The position numbers were made by a program, and so were the translations under genes. From Ectocarpus siliculosus (Eukaryota > Sar > Phaeophyceae > Ectocarpales > Ectocarpaceae), in the NCBI GenBank assembly GCA_000310025.1, contig FN649730.1:442946-460435 (forward strand): a DNA stretch of 17,490 bases, in the 5' to 3' direction. Position 1 is the first letter of the stretch; every line of letters starts with the position of its first letter. The notes under the pieces were generated by a model. It was not told where the DNA came from, searched no databases, and saw only the letters and a list, made by a program, of their open reading frames with translations. Shown in pieces: positions 8,281 through 16,906 of the stretch.

Positions 8281-9179
8281 CCCTTTCGCCTTGGCGCGGG
8301 CCAGTAACTCCAACAGTCGGAGGCGGCTCTGGTGACCAAGCTGTCCCGTGTTGGCCTCACTCACACGAATCTCCGGCTCACCGGTCCTGTCCTTGGGAAC
8401 GCCCGGCGCCGGCGGCGGGGTCGGCGAGGGTGGAGTTGGCTCTGGTTCCTTCAAGAGAAGCATCCGCTCGATGTCGTCGCAGTTAGTGGCGTACGCCGTG
8501 GCCACCTGCACGCCTTGCTTGATGGTCTTGGAGCTGGTGGCGCGGTTAACCAACTTCAGTTTAGGCGCGATACCAGGAGTTCACCATTGCACACCTTTGG
8601 CGATGCCGATCTCCGTGTCGTTCTCTATGTCAAACAGTCCAAGCGGGAACACGACCAGTAATTGCGCCTTGTCTGGCTGGGGGCCAGGTAGTGACGCCTC
8701 CACTTCAGCGCTCACTCTCCCCGCCAAGGTCTGTGTATGGGTTAGAATCATCGGCCAGCGCAACGATCCTCGGTCCTCCCACGCCGCCACACCGAGGTCC
8801 GTCGCGTCAGCGGCCGCTAGCTGGGGCAGTAAGACGAGCTCCTCCCCCCCGTCTGTCTCGTGCTCCTCGGTGTGCCAGACGGCCTCGCAGAAGCTCTCCG
8901 GCGGTGGTCCGGCGCCTACGGTTGCAGGGGGGGTCACCGCCGCCGGCAGGATGTTTCCAGTCTCTGCGCAACGGGCCCGCCCGGACCGGACGCCAAACCT
9001 GGAGGCCCTCCAACCTGGTACGCTGCACCAGTTGTCCGCGCCCGCCAGTTGCAGGGCGAGAAGGCCGTTCAGGGTGTGTTGGCGCTCACGCCAAGGTCGA
9101 GACTTAGGAGGAGGCTTGGGACGGAGGAGGGGCACATGGGCCGAGTCCCTCGTCGGCTTAAAGAAGCCGGGGTCGTCAA

Positions 9180-9510
9180 GGTCGATGACGCTGTTGTAGT
9201 ATCGCATGAAGGCTGCACCCAATATTAGTCCAAAGGGCAATCCGTCCACCACACGAACACGCGCACGGAAGACTCGATCCACCGGTGGGAAGACCAATGG
9301 AAGGTTCGCGGTGCCGACGATCTGCATGGGCGCAACACCACTGTTGGTGGGATTGGCAGCACGCAGGAAGCCGCGTCCCCGTTTAGAGACGATGCATCTA
9401 CCATCGTACTCGGTGTCCTCCACGGCGTGGATGAACGCCACAGAAGCATAGGATCCGCCCGCAGCTCCCGTGTCCAGCAGTACAGTGGTGCAGTAGCCGC
9501 GCCACCGTTG
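9180..9510 (-). other. Retropepsin-type aspartic protease
   Basis: The active-site triplet is in TTVLLDTGAAGGSYAS (DTG at 9466-9474). The flap and hydrophobic-Gly signature is LPFGLILGAAFMRYY (ILG at 9217-9225). Spacing of about 80 residues between the two fits a single-chain retropepsin monomer that works as a dimer. It would cleave Gag and Pol. About 200 further residues (8584-9180) follow before a TGA at 8581. They are not similar to anything I recognise and lead into the RT connection. Confidence 0.9.
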
Positions 9511-9873
9511 GGCCGTATTCCACAGGTACGCCGTCACCCATGTTTGGTGGGAGCCCTTCGACGGCTTGGCAACAGAGGCGGGAGCGGCGGCGGAGACAGC
9601 CACACAGGCAGCTTCGTCCTCCGGCTTCCGCCCACGATGAGGTGGTGTGTTCCCCAGAGAGTCCCTCAGGGAGGTGCTCTCCAGGGCGCACCATCAGGCG
9701 CTGGCGTCCGGCGCGTCCTGCGCTGCGTCGTGCCCGCAGGAGTCCGTCCAGCTGGCGAAGGCATCAGCCGCGTACAGGAGGTTTTCGTCGTACTCCTGCA
9801 CGGCCGCCACCAGGGTGGTCGCGTTCCGGGCGAGCGGCCGCGGGTATGCCTTGAAGGGGATGGGCTCAGCGGT

Positions 9874-9942
9874 GTGCAGGTAGCGACAGTGGTGATCGTG
9901 CATCATCCGTTGGCATGGGAGTCCCCTCACGTGGTTGAAGCA
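9874..9942 (-). other. CCCH-like zinc finger in Gag
   Basis: The motif is GVCFNHVRGLPCQRMMHDHH followed by CRYLH. Spacing is C-x8-C-x8-C-x3-H, with extra His residues in the middle that allow a C-x8-C-x5-type alternative ligand choice. It sits near the Gag C-terminus where the nucleocapsid CCHC knuckle is normally found, so it is a likely RNA-binding replacement. Flanking Arg-rich sequence supports nucleic-acid binding. Confidence 0.55.
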
Positions 9943-12000
9943 GACCCCATGGAGCATGATGTACTTCTGGATCTGCTTTTGATCAGCGTCGGGTGCTGAC
10001 GCATCGGCGGCGAGCTGCGGGGCGTCGGAGGGTAGTCCACGCTCGGCCGGCTGCCCTCGAGTTGCGGGCTGAGTTGCGGGCTGAGGCGCTTGGCTCTCTG
10101 TACGGCGCTGGCGACGCGAGTCGCGTACTCCTGTGCCGGCATCACCCGCTTGGCCACGCGTCCGCTCCCGCTTCCTGAAGTCCTGAAGGCGTGATTGACC
10201 CGCTGGCCGTGTAGTGCGACGGTCGAACGGGGCCCGAGGGGCCGCATCGGTCGCCGGGGGTCCGTCCCCAGCAGTGTCGACCGCAGCAACATGGGCGTCG
10301 CCCCCGTCGGCGTCCGAGTCCGAAGTCGAATCCTGGGGGTCCACCGACAGCGGGACGCGGGCAGTCTTCCCTTCCAGCAGCGCAAGGGATGAGCCGCGCT
10401 GTTTGGCTTGGCGCGAGAAGGTATCCTGGCCCGGGGGCAGGCGCTGAGAGTGGGGCTGGAGCGCTGACATGGCCTTGCCCGCCGGTTGGCTGCTCGGTTG
10501 GGCGTAGTAGTACGAATTCTGGCCCAGGGTGGTGACGAACTTGCGATAACAGTCTTTGCAGAGGTCATCGCGCAGGCGCATCTGGCTGGAGCCCAGGGCG
10601 TGCGAGTCGACGGGGTGTTGCGTGAGCAAGTGTCGGGTGTGTTCCATGACGCTGACGAGGTACGCGTGGAACGGTCCTTGGTCCACGCGCTGCGGGAAGC
10701 AGAGGGCCACCGCGCGGTTCATGAGATGTTGCAGGTCCTCCACTGTCATTACCATCTAAAAGTATGGCTCTTCGGACAGGTAGGGGCGATCAGGGAGGAC
10801 GCTCGCAGCGCGTGCAGTGCGTGCTAGGCGATTGAGGCCCGTCTCCCAAGACCCCCCTCCTGTAGGCTGTTGTTGTCCAGGGCGTGCGCCGCATGGCGGC
10901 CGGAGATACCATGGCGCGATGTTTCCGCTACCAAGAGTCGAAGGGCGTCCGTGACGGAAAAGTGCTGAAAGCGCACCCACGCCATGCCCCCGTTGAGGTT
11001 ATGAACCTGGACATCCTGACCGCGGGCGATGGCAGCCGTGACAGCCATAGTCGTGGGGAACATATCATAGACGATGCTGAAACGCAGGGCAGTCCGGTCG
11101 TCAGGCCAGGGCTTCATGACGTTCCCCGCACCAGCGGTGGTCGGGGCGTCCTCCTCCAGGCAGACGATTCCCATGCCGACCATCCTGAAGGCGTCCGTCA
11201 GCCGCTCACGGAACAGGCAGGGGTGCTGCCGGAAGTGCAGCTCCAGCGGTGGAGTGACCGGCGGTTCTTGGAAGATGGGCGTCCCAAAGGTCTTCATCGA
11301 ACCACCCATCATGCGCGTCACCTTGTTGGCGATGTCCTCCCGCTGCTTGTGTTGGCTGAGGTCGACAGCGAACACCTGGTGGGGGGGGGGGAAGAGACGC
11401 CGGGGGGGACGCGTACACGTGGGGCTGGGCGCCGTACCCTCCGTATGGCTGGTGCGGCTCGTAGGGATAGGCCGGTTGAACCGGGGCGTACGCGTAGCCA
11501 CCGTAAGGTTGGTGGACGTACATCCCCGCCTGGGGCGGCGGTTGGTACGCCGGGCGGGCTGGCGGGCGATAAGGCTCCGCCTGCTGGAGACCCTGCTGGT
11601 TAGGCTGGGGTTGCTGCTGCCCAAGGTGTTGGGGCGGCGGGGGCTGGTGCTGCTGCAGATGCTGCCCAAGCGGCTGGTGCTGGGCTCCACCGTGTAGGGG
11701 CAGCATTACCGGTGGTAGGTGCGGGGGGGGGACACCCAGCGGGGCGGGCGGCACACCTCCGGCCCCTCCCGGCGGAGGGGGGTGTCCCGCGGCCGGCGGC
11801 GGCGGCGGTGGCGGAAGGTGAGGCGCTCCGCCATGCAGCGGGGGCGGCTGAGGCGCCCCCCCCCCTTGTCCCCCTTGTCCTAGGGCAGGTTGGGCTGCCT
11901 CAGGGTTGGGTTGATGTCCGTGCAGAGGTTGCTGGTTGATCTTGATCGGTCGAAGCTGCCTCCGGGTCGACGATGGCGATTGGTGAGGTCGATTGACGGG

Positions 12001-12084
12001 GACGTCGTAGATCGATGATGCCCGTGAGGACGCCGTAGGTTGATGATGCCGACGGAGACGCCGCAGATCGAAGATGCCGGTGTC
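12001..12084 (-). repeat. Three 28 bp tandem repeats in the gag leader or N-terminus
   Basis: Units start at 12001, 12029 and 12057 with the pattern GACGYCGYAGRTYGAWGATGCC plus 6 variable bases. A period of 28 is not a multiple of three, so copy-number change shifts the reading frame. This may be why the Gag start cannot be read cleanly here. Confidence 0.8.
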
Positions 12085-12334
12085 GGACGACGACGTTGAT
12101 TGTCGTCGGCGGCGTCAATGCACAGCTATTCACAGTCGATCGGACGTCACGTCGTACACACAAAAGTGAGCATGTCCACACTCCCCCTTTTCTTTCTTTT
12201 TATTGTTGTTCATGTTTTGATTGTTAACACCCATTCCCCCCTTAAGCTCCGCAACAGCATCTCACAACACACATATGTAGTCGATGTGGGGCGACTCAGC
12301 GGTCGTCACCCCACGGGGTACGGCTGGGTAGGAC

Positions 12335-12733
12335 TTAGCCCTCGTTGAGCCACTGCTGGATAGCGTGGTTGACCAGGGCGTGCCACCGACGGGAATGATT
12401 GACAGTACCCGACGAATGCGCAGGCATGGTGGCGTTGTTGACTACGGCTTGCGCATCGCCGTTGGTTTGGACGGCGGTAGCTCCTTCATCTAGCTGCAAG
12501 GCATCCATCTGAGCTTCGGCCTCATTTGTCGCAGAGGTCGAGGTCGTAGGGTTACTGTCGTCGAGGAGGGATAGGTCATGATCATCACTATCGTCGAACG
12601 TCATCGACTCAGTGTCGGCGGACGACGAGGCGTCCGAGGAAGGGACGTCCGAATCGGTGTGTAAGTCAGGGAGTTGATCATTCTCGCTCTCGTCGCGGTT
12701 GTGGTTGGCGACGGCGTCATCATTCTGGTTCAT
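12335..12733 (-). CDS. Acidic 132-residue ORF in the 5' leader, unknown function
   Basis: ATG at 12731-12733 and TAA at 12335-12337. It lies about 240 bp inside the element after the 5' LTR, upstream of gag and in a different frame. The product is very acidic and Ser/Asp-rich (DSDVPSSDASSSADTESMTF, then DDSDDHDLSLLDDSNP), with a short basic/aromatic tail (HSRRWHALVNHAIQQWLNEG). No domain was recognised. It is uninterrupted, unlike gag and pol. It could be an extra element protein, a first exon of Gag, or chance. Codon-level evidence from other copies is needed to decide. Confidence 0.45.
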   Translation of the reverse strand: MNQNDDAVANHNRDESENDQLPDLHTDSDVPSSDASSSADTESMTFDDSDDHDLSLLDDSNPTTSTSATNEAEAQMDALQLDEGATAVQTNGDAQAVVNNATMPAHSSGTVNHSRRWHALVNHAIQQWLNEG

Positions 12734-12953
12734 GTTGTACGCGGCACTGCGGGCAACAAGTGTGGACCGGGTTTTCCGGATGGGGTCAACGTAACATTCC
12801 GTGTGTATGGGTTCTGGAAGCAAGTGCAGTATGAAGTTCGAAATCGCCTAGGTTTGGGTGGTCACTGGGTTCCTGTCGCATTGGTGTCACTCGGCGACGG
12901 ACCAAAGGTTCTGGTAAGGATGGCTCGGAGTGGCACATACTCAAACAAAGCGT
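12734..12953 (-). other. Element 5' leader
   Basis: Untranslated stretch between the putative primer-binding site and the acidic ORF. The ORF frame stays open upstream of its ATG without another ATG. No other feature was recognised. A packaging signal would be expected here but cannot be identified by eye. Confidence 0.4.
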
Positions 12954-12971
12954 GGCTCCGTACGTGTACCA
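12954..12971 (-). promoter_or_regulatory. Putative primer-binding site
   Basis: On the minus strand the sequence right after the 5' LTR reads TGGTACACGTACGGAGCC. TGG directly at the LTR edge is complementary to the CCA end of a tRNA, as in most LTR elements. I could not match the rest to a specific tRNA. It is not the common plant initiator-Met site. Confidence 0.55.
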
Positions 12972-13468
12972 TGTTCCAGACAAGCTTATATCTCTCTTTT
13001 AACCGGGATAGTTACCTCTCACCTGGGCACAGATAATAAGCTATATCTGTGGAGATCGATCATGTAGGACAATCAAGCGGTCGTACGACTTCAAGCAGGT
13101 GATCGGGGACGCCCAACAGCAGTCATATGGTTCCTCACAAGCTCGATAATCAGCGTATCAGGTTCAGCACTCACAAGGGTTGGCAGTTGATCAGGCACAA
13201 AGGCAAGGGTATGGCTCAGTTTCTCTCGCGTGATCGGCGGTGGTAACTAACCACCTGGGTGTTGGTCGGGAAGGCACGCCGAGGGAGGCGGTGCAATCCC
13301 GGGGGTCAGGGGACATGTCCTGAACCCCCCCAAGAGGCTGGACCGGGGGAACATAATAGGTCTGTTCGAATCCCCGGTCATTACAGCCCGCGCCCTCCGG
13401 ATACTTCGCGACCATAGCAAAGTATCCATCATCGTATTAAGAACCGGTTGGGACGTCCGGCCGGAACA
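12972..13468 (-). repeat. 5' LTR of the retrotransposon (right copy)
   Basis: 497 bp, TGTTCC...GGAACA, about 99% identical to 2377-2873 with no indels by hand alignment. On the minus strand it is the upstream LTR and should hold the promoter and transcription start. The same two inverted repeats occur here (palindrome at 13301-13329 and the GACCGGGG/CCCCGGTC stem just after it). Confidence 0.97.
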
Positions 13469-13472
13469 CAAT
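13469..13472. repeat. Target-site duplication, right copy (CAAT)
   Basis: Matches 2373-2376 on the other side of the element. Confidence 0.85.
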
Positions 13473-14139
13473 ACCCCGACAATCGCTTGTTTCTTCATAT
13501 GCACATGTAGTCCCATAAGAAGGGTGCCACCGATAGCACATCCGACGAACCAACTACCCAACACCTTCCTTCTGCACGTTCCCAGCATAACATACAGATA
13601 GATGCACAAGACGGCTACCAAACTGTCTTGTTGAGCCTGTTACCCGCAGGGGAGATATTGCTGTGTGCTTCTCGGGAAACCAGGTAGCTTTCTCTGACGC
13701 TATGAATTCATTGCTGATCTATCTTAGACTCTTCTCCGAGATAGAGATGGATTCGTTGGGTCATATATTTTAGAAGGAAAAGATAAAAAAAACAGGACGA
13801 CCCAAAACCAAATCGTGTGGCTTGGATAGGTGCTAGGTTGGTGTTGACGTGGGTAGGCGCTAGGTTGTGTGGGCCTAGGTCGCTCTTGGTTGGGTGGTTC
13901 TGTCGGTAAGAAAGGTGTGGGTGCATGGCTTATTATGTGCGTCCCCCCCGGTGTTTGGCATCGGGGTTGGGTTTGTTGGGATGTAGAGCTCGAGGCTCTA
14001 ACCTGCTGGGATGTAACCTTGTGATAGGTGTATCCCTGGATGTGGCACTGTGTAATAACAGTGTGCAGAGGCTCACAGAGTGACTATAAAGTACACTTTG
14101 TGTTGTAGACCAGATTGATGGTTAGAATTGGCGCTTATT
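13473..14139. other. Right flank, no gene seen
   Basis: Mixed-composition sequence with no convincing coding frame. It includes short GCTAGGTTG repeats at about 13831-13867 and, at 13941-13977, a single copy of the C-run plus GTGTTTGGCATCGGGGTTGG motif that recurs in the array at 14561-14724. Confidence 0.5.
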
Positions 14140-14439
14140 ATGTGGCCGAAAGGTAAGGAAGAGAAGAGGAGTCCTGAGACTCGCAAGAGTCCCGAAGGAC
14201 TTGGACGAGGCCAAGGACCTTGGAAGAAGAGAGAAAGGAAGGAGAGTGATCGAGAGGGGGCGAGCACCACAGGGGGCGAGCCTCCAAGCTATCACGGAAA
14301 GATGCACACATACGGACTATTGCAACGTCCCGGTCACGGTAACAGTCGGTTAATCCGACCTATAGAACCAATCCAAGAATATCCTACTGGACAATGGTCC
14401 GATGTACCATACTCCTATGGTTCAACATATAACCCGTAG
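14140..14439 (+). CDS. Hypothetical 99-residue ORF, doubtful
   Basis: Opens with ATG at 14140 and ends in TAG at 14437-14439. The N-terminal half is basic and Lys/Arg/Glu-rich (KGKEEKRSPETRKSPEGLG). The C-terminal half is Pro/Gly/Tyr-containing (IQEYPTGQWSDVPYSYGSTY). No family is recognised. It overlaps a stem-loop and no promoter or partner gene is seen. It may be a fragment of an older mobile element. Confidence 0.2.
   Translation: MWPKGKEEKRSPETRKSPEGLGRGQGPWKKRERKESDREGASTTGGEPPSYHGKMHTYGLLQRPGHGNSRLIRPIEPIQEYPTGQWSDVPYSYGSTYNP
14170..14201 (+). repeat. Stem-loop
   Basis: AGTCCT at 14170-14175 pairs with AGGACT at 14196-14201. Inside it GACTC (14178-14182) pairs with GAGTC (14187-14191) around a GCAA loop. 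A second small palindrome, CCAAGG-A-CCTTGG, follows at 14211-14223. Function unknown. Confidence 0.5.
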
Positions 14440-15484
14440 GTGTGTATAATCTACCGAAGACTATTCCGGTAATACTCCTCAGGTGCATACCTACGTGCTG
14501 TGTATACAGCAGTACCAATACGTATGACTGACATTGAGTATTCCAACAGGGTTTTCATACGGTTAACAACGACATTGTAAAACATGCCCCCCCCCCCCCC
14601 CGTGTTTGCCATCGGGGTTGGGTTTTCCTCCCTTGGCAACCACTTTGTGAAACAAGCCCCCCCCTCGGTGTTTGCCATCGGGATTGGGTTTTCGTCGCTT
14701 GGCAAGGACGTTGTAAAATAAGCCAATTCATTTCGTGAACTCGGCAACCAAGGTTACACTGCAAGGGCGCACAAATAGAGTTTTCCCGCACACCTACCCG
14801 ACCCCCCCCCCCCCGCCCTGGAGGGGGACGAAAAAAGTTTTTTTTTCCGTGGTACATTAGTTGTAGAGGCTTTTGTTAGCTTTTTCCCTCTCCGTTGGTT
14901 ATGCTTTCGTGTGCTGGTGTTTACGGCACGCAGAAGTGCACAAGGACCTTGTTACCACGTAGTTGTTGGATAGGTTTGAGATAGTTAATGGTGTGTACAT
15001 TCGGCGCCGGAAGATTGCTACTTCGTATCAATAGCTGTGATGGCAACTTGGTGATGGGCTACAGGTTGGATGGGCTACTAACTTCTAGTTGGTTTTCAAG
15101 TTTTGGGAGTACAGTGCTTGGGGACACCCTAGGCTCAGCCTTGATAGACGCGTCTATCTATTCGTCTTACTCCGTTTCCCACAGAGAGGTCCGTCTAAGC
15201 CTCGGTATGACAGCTTAGCACGTCTTGCAGTCGACTTAGAGGATGGGAGGTCTTCAGTCACGGCGTCTGAGCAGCTATTTCCGAGGTGACACGACATGAA
15301 CACGCACACAAGACACGTCCTCTCCGTAGAACAGCAGTTATCCTGCCCCTCAGGCACATGATTTCATATTTTTCGGGTCGGAAGGGTATCTTATTGAATA
15401 TTTTCAAAATTGATCACAATCTGGCGGCCCCCCTAGCCTCGCACACACACGCCCGCCACCTCGGGTCACAACCACAACGGCACA
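14440..15484. other. Non-coding flank with C-runs
   Basis: Apart from the array at 14561-14724, this holds a 13-base C-run at 14802-14814, a T-run at 14838-14846 and otherwise unremarkable sequence. Open frames near 14988-15357 on both strands show no recognisable domain and no supporting signals. Confidence 0.45.
14561..14724 (+). repeat. Tandem repeat, ~66-73 bp units with a C-run
   Basis: Two full units and a partial third share RACNTTGTRAAAYAWGCC, a C-run (15 C at 14587-14601, then 8 C at 14657-14664), then GTGTTTGCCATCGGGRTTGGGTTTTC and CTTGGCAA. A single related copy lies at 13941-13977. Confidence 0.8.
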
Positions 15485-15490
15485 CACACA

Positions 15491-15537
15491 ATGGCACCAC
15501 CAGCACCACCAGTACCAGCACCACCAGCACCAGCAGG
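15491..15537 (+). repeat. Degenerate CAC/CAG trinucleotide repeat
   Basis: GCACCACCAGCACCACCAGT-type sequence. It creates a Pro/Ala-rich ATG frame (15491-15679) that I do not regard as a gene. Confidence 0.7.
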
Positions 15538-15701
15538 TGCTGCTGTCAGCGCACCCGTTTCCACAAACTATCAGCCAGGACAACACCGTCGTGGCCCAGG
15601 CCAACGACGCCATGGTCGTAGAGTAGAGCAATATGCTTTTTCGTCGTTGACTCAAAAATCGCCCGCAGTTGGTTGTTGATTATTGTAAGAGTAATTATTT
15701 A

Positions 15702-15940
15702 CTGGTTGATTCGTGTTTCCGGCTTGAGTAGAGCGATGGATGTCGTGTTGACGTTTGAGTCCGAATAGAACAACAGGCTTGAGCAAGTGTTCGCCAACAG
15801 TTTGTACGTGTTGTGTAGTAAATGTTCTCGGATATTCGCTGGTTTTGATTCATTCATGTTTCCGGTTTGCGTAGAGCGATGGATGTCGTGTTGAGGTTTT
15901 GAGTCCGGATCGAATAACAGGCTTGAGCAAGTTGCTCGCC
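15702..15940 (+). repeat. Tandem duplication, ~95-102 bp units separated by ~40 bp
   Basis: Unit 1 at 15702-15796 and unit 2 at 15839-15940 share CTGGTT...GATTC, GTTTCCGG, GTAGAGCGATGGATGTCGTG, GAGTCCG and ACAGGCTTGAGCAAGT. The period is about 137 bp. The element AGGCTTGAGCA also appears in the left-flank array (1991-2001 and 2108-2118 areas), so the two arrays may be distantly related. Confidence 0.75.
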
Positions 15941-16379
15941 CGCAATTTTCCCTTATTTTCCGTATTATTCCCTGTTGTCTGGTGGCCCGATTAGAAGAGA
16001 GAAAAGCGTCTCCGTACAACCTGTCCGTGATTTCTTGCATGAAAATAGTACCTAGCGTGCAACAGCAGTACCATTGGTGCACACGCATATCATGTACGTG
16101 GTACCATGGTAGCTGATATCATGCACGGAAGGCCTTGCGAACCTGCTCATCTGCGCATACTAGTACTGCGTACCCTGCTGCTGTACCACTCTTCGGGCCA
16201 CCTGTAGGTACACAACAACAGTCGTGTGCAATACACCTCGAACAACACTCTATCGAACACCTTCATCATGTCGTGAAACTCGACCCCTTCATCATGTGTA
16301 CAGGTTGTGAGAGCGGTCTCAACCTACTTAAATGAACCATCGGTGACTATGCGTGTGCCTTGTTCTGCCTCATACTCCT
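15941..16379. other. Non-coding flank, nothing recognised
   Basis: No domain-bearing frame. A short direct repeat ATATCATG[T/C]ACG occurs twice about 30 bp apart near 16086 and 16116, flanking GTGGTACCATGGTA. Confidence 0.4.
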
Positions 16380-16537
16380 TGTTATTTTTCGGCCTGGTCC
16401 CTCTGTGTCCTCGCCCTTTTTCATTTTCATTTTATTCTCATTTATTTTCTCTCCTCCTTACGGTTTCCATTTTTATTTTTTCTCCTTTTTTTCTCTTTTT
16501 TTTCTTTTTTTCTCTCTTTTTTCTCTCTTTTTCTGTG
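16380..16537 (+). repeat. Polypyrimidine (T/C) tract
   Basis: About 150 bp almost entirely T and C with little G or A, densest at 16476-16535. Translations in all three frames are Phe/Leu/Ser low complexity. Confidence 0.8.
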
Positions 16538-16865
16538 CCAGATGGCCTTGTCTCTGCTTGCGTTGCGAAGTACCAAGATTGAACCAAGGGGGTGTACCTC
16601 TTTCTCTCCGGCCCATGATAGATAGTGACTGACTGCTAGTCTCGGTTGATACCTCGCATAGCGCGAAGAGGGAGTGGAGGATTCCAGAATATCTGCCGTT
16701 GATTTCTATTGACTTGCGGACCCCTCGGGGCCAGTTTATTTGGGTGTACCTTTTTGGGGTAAGTTAACCTGTGACCACGGGAATCGACCGCGTCGAGTGT
16801 TGGATCAGTACGGACATACGAAGGTACTGGGTAGAGAGAGATCGGAACGGTTTTTAATGTGAAGA

Positions 16866-16883
16866 CAACAACAACAACAACAA
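16866..16883 (+). repeat. (CAA)6 microsatellite
   Basis: Six perfect CAA units. Confidence 0.9.
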
Positions 16884-16906
16884 TGCATACGTCATCTAGA
16901 CAAGCC

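Larger units (their letters stand above)
3298..9693 (-). pseudogene. pol: pol: protease-RT-RNase H-methyltransferase-like-integrase-Tudor-like polyprotein, interrupted
   Basis: One long polyprotein region follows gag in the same frame after TGA 9694-9696. The path on the minus strand changes frame near 8050, 7345, 5757, 4905, 4880, 4080, 3690 and 3495. In-frame stops lie at 8581 (TGA, between protease and RT), 7868 (TGA where a conserved Trp is expected in TAF-W-D), 7107 (TAG inside RNase H), 6423 (TAG inside the methyltransferase-like domain) and 5248 (TAG in the Pro-rich linker). RNase H and most of the methyltransferase-like domain share one continuous frame from about 7340 to 5757. This shows the extra domain is part of Pol and not a separate insertion. 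Between about 3850 and 3500 a weakly characterised region (FEDEYAHLVW...DSFSPLQLDIFHALYEEYH across a shift) leads to the Tudor-like end. Confidence 0.88.
9694..12234 (-). pseudogene. gag: gag: structural polyprotein, interrupted
   Basis: Assigned by position directly before the protease and by composition. The start is uncertain. The ATG at 12232-12234 opens a basic reading (MGVNNQNMNNNKKKRKGG) that would need a frame change between about 12115 and 11905 to join the long Pro/Gln/Gly frame. That frame is open from 12115 but has no early ATG. The N-terminal part is low complexity with repeated PYGGY/HQPYGGY units (about 11430-11520). A frame break falls in an 11-base homopolymer (11381-11391), and the capsid-like region follows (QVFAVDLSQHKQREDIA...RFSIVYDMFPTTM). 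Another break falls at a 6-base run near 10855, then TAG at 10756-10758, then a C-terminal half with LCKDCYRKF, Arg-rich segments and a CCCH-like finger. It ends at TGA 9694-9696, in frame with pol. The capsid region matches no family I recognise. Confidence 0.7.
2377..13468 (-). mobile_element. Complete Ty3/Gypsy-type LTR retrotransposon carrying a DNA-methyltransferase-like domain
   Basis: The 11,092 bp unit is bounded by two 497 bp direct LTRs with TGTTCC/GGAACA inverted termini and flanked by CAAT target duplications. All coding signals are on the minus strand. Domain order is Gag, protease, RT, RNase H, C5-methyltransferase-like, integrase, SH3-like tail, Tudor-like module. RT-RNase H before integrase places it in Ty3/Gypsy (Metaviridae-like) rather than Copia. 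By hand alignment the LTRs differ at 5 sites and no indels (about 1%), which indicates a fairly recent insertion. The internal region has seven internal in-frame stops (TAG at 10756, 7107, 6423, 5248; TGA at 9694, 8581, 7868) and about ten frameshifts. This copy probably could not have moved without helper proteins, unless some interruptions are recoding sites or assembly errors. Confidence 0.95.

Noticed and set aside
8348-9199. 283-residue plus-strand frame
   Set aside because: Antisense shadow of the protease and RT start. Pro/Ser-rich with no recognisable domain, while the other strand has the catalytic motifs.
7868-10758. A variant nuclear genetic code in which TAG and TGA are sense codons
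   Set aside because: Normal TGG Trp codons occur throughout, frameshifts are also present, and Pol and the recombinase end at TGA and TAG. Decay explains the stops better, apart from possible readthrough at 9694.
13469-13621. Minus-strand frame running from the right flank into the LTR, with a KKQAIV string recalling Copia RNase H
   Set aside because: Spacing and surrounding residues do not fit the Copia pattern, and the frame is a chimera of flank and LTR.
16307-16632. Hydrophobic Phe-rich frames on the plus strand
   Set aside because: They translate a polypyrimidine tract and appear in all three frames. Not membrane proteins.
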